In this document: piece after piece, positions 58,845-64,000 of the stretch
How the letters are laid out: the number at the start of each line of letters is the position of its first letter
Numbering within the stretch: position 1 is the stretch's first letter
Assembly (NCBI GenBank): GCA_002081555.1
Contig: MZNV01001764.1
Span: 1 to 64,000, forward strand
Source of the DNA: Protostelium mycophagum
Taxonomy: Eukaryota > Evosea > Variosea > Protosteliida > Protosteliaceae
DNA length: 64,000 nt
Direction: 5' to 3'
Notes under the pieces: model-generated
Told to the model about the DNA's origin: nothing
The model's database searches: none
The model's input: only the letters and a program-made list of their open reading frames with translations
Program-made: the position numbers and the translations under genes

Positions 58845-59948
58845 ATGGAGAGCAGCAACATATTTAGAAGATACTTAACAGAAGGAAAGCCTGCTATTGG
58901 AATATGGCAGATGTTTCCATCCCCGTCTGTGTCAAGGACCATTGCTCAAACCCCAGGTATCGAGAAGAATCTCTTAGAATGTTGCTGCATCCAATCTGAT
59001 GCGATTGTTCGGACCTGATAATGATGCGACTCGCAGGTCTGACTTGGGTGTTGATTGACTGTGAGCACGGCAACATTTCAGATGACAACATGCACGAGGC
59101 GATCGCTTCAGTGTCTAAATTCGGAGTGTCCCCGATCGTGAGAATCCCTGACGCTCAAGGTTGGATGGTAATGCGTTCATTAAAAAGTATCAATTATTCC
59201 TCAGAATGGAGACAACAAATCATTTGAGTTGTTGAATCGTCCAGATCAAGAGAGCTCTCGATGCTGGGGCTCATGGAATCATGGTACCTCTCGTCTCAAA
59301 GAAAGAAACGGCCGAATACATCTCTAAACACAGCCATTTCCCGCCAATGGGCTCTCGAGGTTTGTTTGCACTGTGTCGAAATGATGATTGACATCTCAGG
59401 ATTTGGTAGCCCCTTTTCTCACGGAAATTTTGGGCTGCCCAATGCGTCTGAATACCTTAGAGATGCGAACAAGAATATAGTCGTCATCGTACAGATCGAA
59501 ACTGCAGAGGCAGTCGCCAATGTCGATGAGATTGCCGCGGTCGAGGGAATAGGTGAATTTGAATCCTGAAAAGGATTTCCCGCCAAAATCGAATTTTGAA
59601 ACATCATGATAGATATGCTGTTTGTGGGACCTGTTGACCTGAGCATCTCTCTTGGACATCCTCTTGCATTTGAGCCAGAACATCAAGTGTTGTCTGATGC
59701 GATAGAGAAGACATTGAAAGCCGCACACGCCGCTGGGAAAAAAGCTGGAATTTTCACGGGAAATTCTGTCGACGCACAGAAGAGGATCGACCAAGGTGTG
59801 TACACTTTTCAACTTGAAAAAAATAATGCCTACAGGATTCGACATGGTGAATCTCGGCACCGACGTGTCTACGCTGAGCAACGGTATCGCGCAGGGTATG
59901 AAAGAATTGAGTGGAAAGAGTGGCAACCATAACTCTGGTGGTTATTAG
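58845..59948 (+). CDS. HpcH/HpaI-family aldolase/citrate lyase-like protein
   Basis: Six exons (58845-58956, 59037-59167, 59245-59359, 59400-59552, 59613-59795, 59836-59948) give 268 residues. [95 protein letters not shown] follow the TIM-barrel family. The Glu in QIETAEA and Asp in GPVDLS bind the divalent metal; Arg in VRIP contacts substrate. Relatives cleave 2-keto-3-deoxy acids to pyruvate plus an aldehyde. The substrate here is unknown. An in-frame upstream ATG at 58800 would add 15 residues (MSYFHTKPLTN), possibly a weak targeting extension. The gene has typical host introns, so any bacterial ancestry is old. Confidence 0.9.
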
Positions 59949-60821
59949 ACAATGAGATAAAAATTGGCTTCTTTTTGTGATGTATCATGATGTCCAGCCT
60001 TCCGCCCTTTTCATACATGCGCAGAATCATATCATGATCAACTGTGTTGATGAACAACCTGTAGAACCTAACAGTGAAATTGATGCGATGTTTTTGGAAT
60101 GAATTCTGTGCATCAATCAATTATACAGTTTTATTTTTTGACCGTCATCATCAAGCCAACATTTGGTATTCAAATTTCAGAACTGCTTAGTATTTTTGGC
60201 AATGAAATTTAGTCTCTCTGACAGCATGAATCATGTGTCTCACACAGATACTTCATTGCTCCAAAGCCTTCAGAACTGATACCATAAAGAATTCACAATC
60301 GCTCTTCTTTGAACCCACCTCACTGCATGAATTTACGGCAGAAATTATATCCATTACTTACCTTACACCATCCTGTTTGGTTTGTTGTAAACTCTCAACA
60401 ATTCTCATGGATTGATTCTTCATTCTCTTTTCCAATTGGACCAAGATGTGAGGATCCAATGTCTTTGTAATTTCCAAACCGTTGGACGTGATATGAGGCA
60501 TTGTATGTGCCCTCAATCACAAAATGGAATACATCCTCACTCCAATCGTCTGCTCAAGAAGAAGAGGCGAATGAGAATTATTATTGATCCAAATTTGGAT
60601 CGGTTCCTGCGCTATGTAAGAGCGGACACTGTTGGAGTGCGTCTGCAGCGTTTGGTTCAAAAGTTGGTGATGCATGGTGTGACAATCTCGAAAAACATTT
60701 TCCAAGCCCGTTTTTGGGCTCAAAAAATTGAGCAGGGGGGGAGGGAAGTCAGGATTAATGCGAGAAAGGCGGATTCGATCGGTCATCGTTATTCGAGGAG
60801 TGCCCGAAGAATCATCACGAA
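59949..60821. other. Intergenic region upstream of RPL5
   Basis: The interval between the aldolase and RPL5 contains overlapping open frames of up to 155 codons on both strands around 60412-60897. None has splice support or a recognisable motif. It should hold the RPL5 promoter. Confidence 0.4.
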
Positions 60822-62048
60822 ATGGTACGTCTTTATCCTTCTCTCGCCGCAATCCAGAGGATCCTCTACTTTCATATGAGAATCCGTGTGTAATCATGTT
60901 CTAATCGCCATCAGCCATTCATCAAGGTTCAGAAGAACAAGGCTTACTTCAAGCGCTTCCAGGTCAAGTACCGCCGTAGACGTGGTAGGTCTTTTTTATT
61001 GTTTCTTTAATTGAGATCTGTGGCAATCGGAAATATAATCTGTGTGATAAAATCAATCGCTAATCGTGCATGATCATCTGGTGTTATTTGAAATTATCCA
61101 CCCATCCTGATCCCTTTTTTCAGAGGGAAAGACCGACTACAGAGCCAGAAAAAGACTCGTAGCCCAGGACAAGAACAAGTACAACACTCCCAGACACAGA
61201 CTCGTCGTCCGTCTCACCAACACCGACGTTATCTGCCAGATTGTTGCTGCCAAGATCGTTGGAGACCAAGTTCTTACTGCTGCCTACTCCCACGAGCTCC
61301 CCCGCTTCGGAGCCCCCGGAGGTTTGACCAACTACTCCGCTGCCTACGCCACTGGTCTCCTCATCGCCAGAAGAACCCTCCAGAAGTTCAAGCTTGACGA
61401 CAAGTACGTCGGAAACAAGAACGTATGTCAATTTAATCACTTTGATTTTTTTTCTTATCAGCCGACATTATCTAGGTCAACGGAGAGGACTACAACGTTG
61501 AGGAGTTGGAAGACGGACCCAAGCCCTTCCTTGCCCTTCTCGATGTTGGACTCAAGAGAACCACCACCGGAGCCAAGGTCTTCGCTGCCCTCAAGGGAGC
61601 CACCGACGGAGGTCTCAACGTTCCCCACAACGAGAAGAGATTCGTTGGATACGACTCTGAGGCCAAGAAGCTCGACCCCGAGGTCCTCAAGAAGCACATC
61701 TTCGGAGGACACGTCGCCGACTACATGAAGCTCTTGAAGGAGGAGGTACATATTTTACCTTTGATTTCATTTTCACTAGAATAAGATTTTTATTGATAAT
61801 AGGACAACGAGAAGTACGAGAAGCAATTCTCTCGCTACATCAAGGCTGGAGTCAAGCCCGACGACATCGTCGCCAGATGGACCAAGACTTTTGACGCTAT
61901 CCGCGCCAACCCCGCCCTTGTCAAGTCCAACAAGCCCAAGCCCGCCGAGCACAAGAACAAGAAGGTCCACAGACTCACTTACGAGCAGAGAAAGGAGGCC
62001 GTCAAGAACAAGCTCGCTGCTATCAAGGCTGCCAAGGCCGACGAGTAG
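60822..62048 (+). CDS. RPL5: 60S ribosomal protein L5 (uL18)
   Basis: Five exons (60822-60824, 60915-60984, 61124-61422, 61476-61745, 61803-62048) give 295 residues; human RPL5 has 297. The first coding exon is only the ATG; the second starts [29 protein letters not shown], matching all eukaryotic L5. [60 protein letters not shown] and [13 protein letters not shown] follow. The protein binds 5S rRNA with L11 and docks it in the large subunit. Codon choice is strongly biased (GGA, CTC, AAG, GCC), unlike most neighbours, as expected for a highly expressed gene. Confidence 0.97.
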
Positions 62049-62263
62049 ATTTATCTACCAATGGACATCGAATGAACACTCCTCGTCTTATATTATCGAC
62101 TCTTCATTTTGTTGAAAGAATCCGTGCTTGCTTTTTGCTTGTGTGGGATTGTTTGTAAGGTTTTTCAGCAAAAATACAATAAATTAATTAATAAGACCTC
62201 AAGATGAATTGTAGAGAGCCAATGCAAAATTGATCAAACAAATCATCAAGGGATACAGACGTC

Positions 62264-63407
62264 ATGTCCTCAACAGAAGAACTCACGAGTGGAAGCGGAT
62301 TGGCTCCCTTTCTCGTGCTTGCGAAGAGTGCTAAAGGAAAAGGAATCAACGGAGTCATAACTCAAGTCCTCGCTGCTCCCAATGTATATGTATTTGGAGA
62401 ATTATTGGCTCTTCCAAACATACAGCAGGTGATGTTTAAAGGGAATGAATGTTCAATAAATTGATTCTCAAAAGTTAGGAGAGACTGAGGATCGTCATGT
62501 TCTTGAACTTTTACAAATTTTCGCATACGGAAAATACTCTGACTATAAAGGTACGACGACATTCACACAATCATATGAATCTATCAATCTGATATTTGAA
62601 GCTTTGGGTGGAAAAATAACACTCACACCACAACAAGAGAAGAAACTACGGCAATTGACTATTGTCAGTCTTTCTGCACAAGCGAAGGTATCTTGAATCA
62701 AAAAATCAATCAATCAACAGTTAAATCTTCTGTAGATCATCCCTTACGACAGACTTCAGAAAGAACTGGAAATAACCGAATTAAGAGAACTGGAAGATTT
62801 AATCATTGACGCCATCTACCAGGTATTCATCGATTACATGCCCGGTAATCAAATCCTCATATATTTAGGGAGTGATCACCGGTCAACTTGATCAGAAGCA
62901 CCATTGTTTAGAGGTAGAATCGACTATGGGACGTGATCTGAAGCCATCTGCACTCGACGACATATTACTTACTCTCACAAATTGGACAAACCAAGCCGAG
63001 TCTCTTCTCAGCACAGTCAAAGAGAAGGTTCATTTTTATATCTCATTATCCGGATATTAATTCCATTTAAAATGATTTTTTTAGTGATTTGATCTGAGAT
63101 CTTTAATCATCTTCAGATTGATCACGCCAACCGTATCAGTGTAGAAGAGAAGGCCAACCGCGAAGAACTCAATAAGAGAATCGAGACCGCCAAGTCCACG
63201 ATACGTGCTGCAGAGTCTTCTGACTTTGGAGCTGGCTTCCACGGACATGACATGATGGACACCTCTATGGATCACGAGGACAGAGGCAGAAAAGGGTGGG
63301 TTTTTTGTTTGTTTTTTTATTCACTGAATGACGAGTACAGACGTAAGCACATGAACAAGCATGGATATAGAGATCATTTTGGTGGAGGAAGAAAAGGATT
63401 CCCCTGA
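62264..63407 (+). CDS. COPS7: COP9 signalosome subunit 7
   Basis: Seven exons (62264-62428, 62475-62550, 62602-62687, 62736-62822, 62869-63027, 63117-63295, 63341-63407) give 272 residues, the usual CSN7 length. LAPFLVLAKSAKGKGINGVITQVLAAPNVYVFGELLALPNIQ and HVLELLQIFAYGKYSDYK match the N-terminal helical repeats. The PCI winged helix lies at about 85-170 (LTIVSLSAQAKIIPYDRLQKEL, LEDLIIDAIYQGVITGQLDQK). A C-terminal helix (IDHANRISVEEKANREEL) and a His/Gly/Arg-rich tail complete it. The signalosome removes NEDD8 from cullins and so controls SCF ligases. The tail GRKGRRKHMNKHGY is more basic than usual. Confidence 0.93.
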
Positions 63408-64000
63408 ACATAAACAGTGTTTTATATTCTTATGGATATCACAAAAAGATTTATTATAGGTATTCTTGTACTAATTGTCAGATCACGAAGATTCCATACA
63501 ACTCTTCTAAAAATGATTTATAACAGTCATTTCAAAATTTATTTGCACCAGAGGATGGGTTTGGATGTTGTACACCAACTGTGTTTGATTTATTTCTCAC
63601 ATCAAGAATGGTTTTGATCTCTCGGTACAAGTCTTCACCATGCCACTTGGCCACTTTTAATTATATATGTGTGACTACCCACAATTGGCTGCCTCATTCC
63701 CACACCAGTGCACCAGCTGTAATTTTGTCACATTGCACTCAAGACAAATTAGACATGGGAACATACTGAATCAGTTTGTGATTTAGCAAATAAGCAAAAG
63801 ATGTGTGGTGGTTTCTATCCAGTTTGTACAGAGTATGATCTAATCCTAAAAAAGCTTACAAAAGATCTTCTAAATGTTTGTTATGGACTGTACATATAAT
63901 ATAGATGAGCATGTTCTTAGTAGACACTGATGGAAAAACAACACTCAAGGCCCACTCACATGCTCCTGTCACTGTACTATTATTTTTAGGATGTAGTCAA
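63408..64000. other. Right flank with dispersed repeat, copy C
   Basis: No gene is seen here. The part at 63811-63875 (GTTTCTATCCAGTTTGTACA and AGCTTACAAA) is a diverged match to the left part of the repeat at 2796. Small open frames are not supported. Confidence 0.45.

Noticed and set aside
60412-60897. Overlapping open frames on both strands before RPL5.
   Set aside because: The plus frame runs into the RPL5 start and the minus frame lacks any motif; both look like chance.

Overview
The window is nuclear DNA from a eukaryote with a compact, intron-dense genome, most probably an amoebozoan protist. Two genes point there. One is a three-repeat actobindin, known to me from Acanthamoeba and Dictyostelium. 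The other is a complete axonemal inner-arm dynein heavy chain (DNAH2 type, 32 exons, 4,513 residues by my exon sum), which implies a flagellated or amoeboflagellate stage. Helicase-associated (HA) repeats, a MORN/F-box protein and a CSN7 also fit such a lineage. The standard genetic code is used. Most introns are 34-60 bp, GT-AG, with few exceptions; neighbouring genes are often 15-250 bp apart.

Layout. 1-3.05 kb: no confident gene, possible LINE debris and a dispersed repeat. 3.06-10 kb: actobindin (-), HA-repeat protein (+), CDP-DAG synthase (+), SNAPIN-like (-) head to head with syntaxin-16 (+). 10-24.9 kb: DNAH2 (+). 24.9-35.6 kb: XLF/NHEJ1 (-) head to head with PITHD1 (+), an unidentified helical protein (+), FKBP8-like (-) head to head with a MORN/F-box protein (+), CDC7 kinase (+). 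35.9-47.7 kb: MTR4 exosome helicase (+), a small P-loop protein (-), a TBC RabGAP (-) and a large coiled-coil protein (-). 47.8-55.8 kb: MED8 (+) with a polyQ tail, a secreted protein (-), ZNF598/Hel2 (+). 55.8-64 kb: repeat copy, TMEM184 fused to a PH domain (+), HpcH/HpaI aldolase (+), RPL5 (+), CSN7 (+), repeat copy.

The genes do not form one pathway. Local themes are membrane traffic and lipid (CDS1, SNAPIN, STX16, TBC, TMEM184-PH), RNA and ribosome quality control (MTR4, ZNF598) and actin/cilium (actobindin, DNAH2). The most unexpected sequence-level signal is in the right half. Introns of unrelated genes share near-identical 21-24 bp blocks, and an exact 12-mer occurs six times, always in the sense direction of its gene. 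This suggests introner-like or otherwise mobile intronic sequence. Exon joins below were made by hand from GT/GC-AG sites, reading phase and family similarity; edges may be off by one or two bases.
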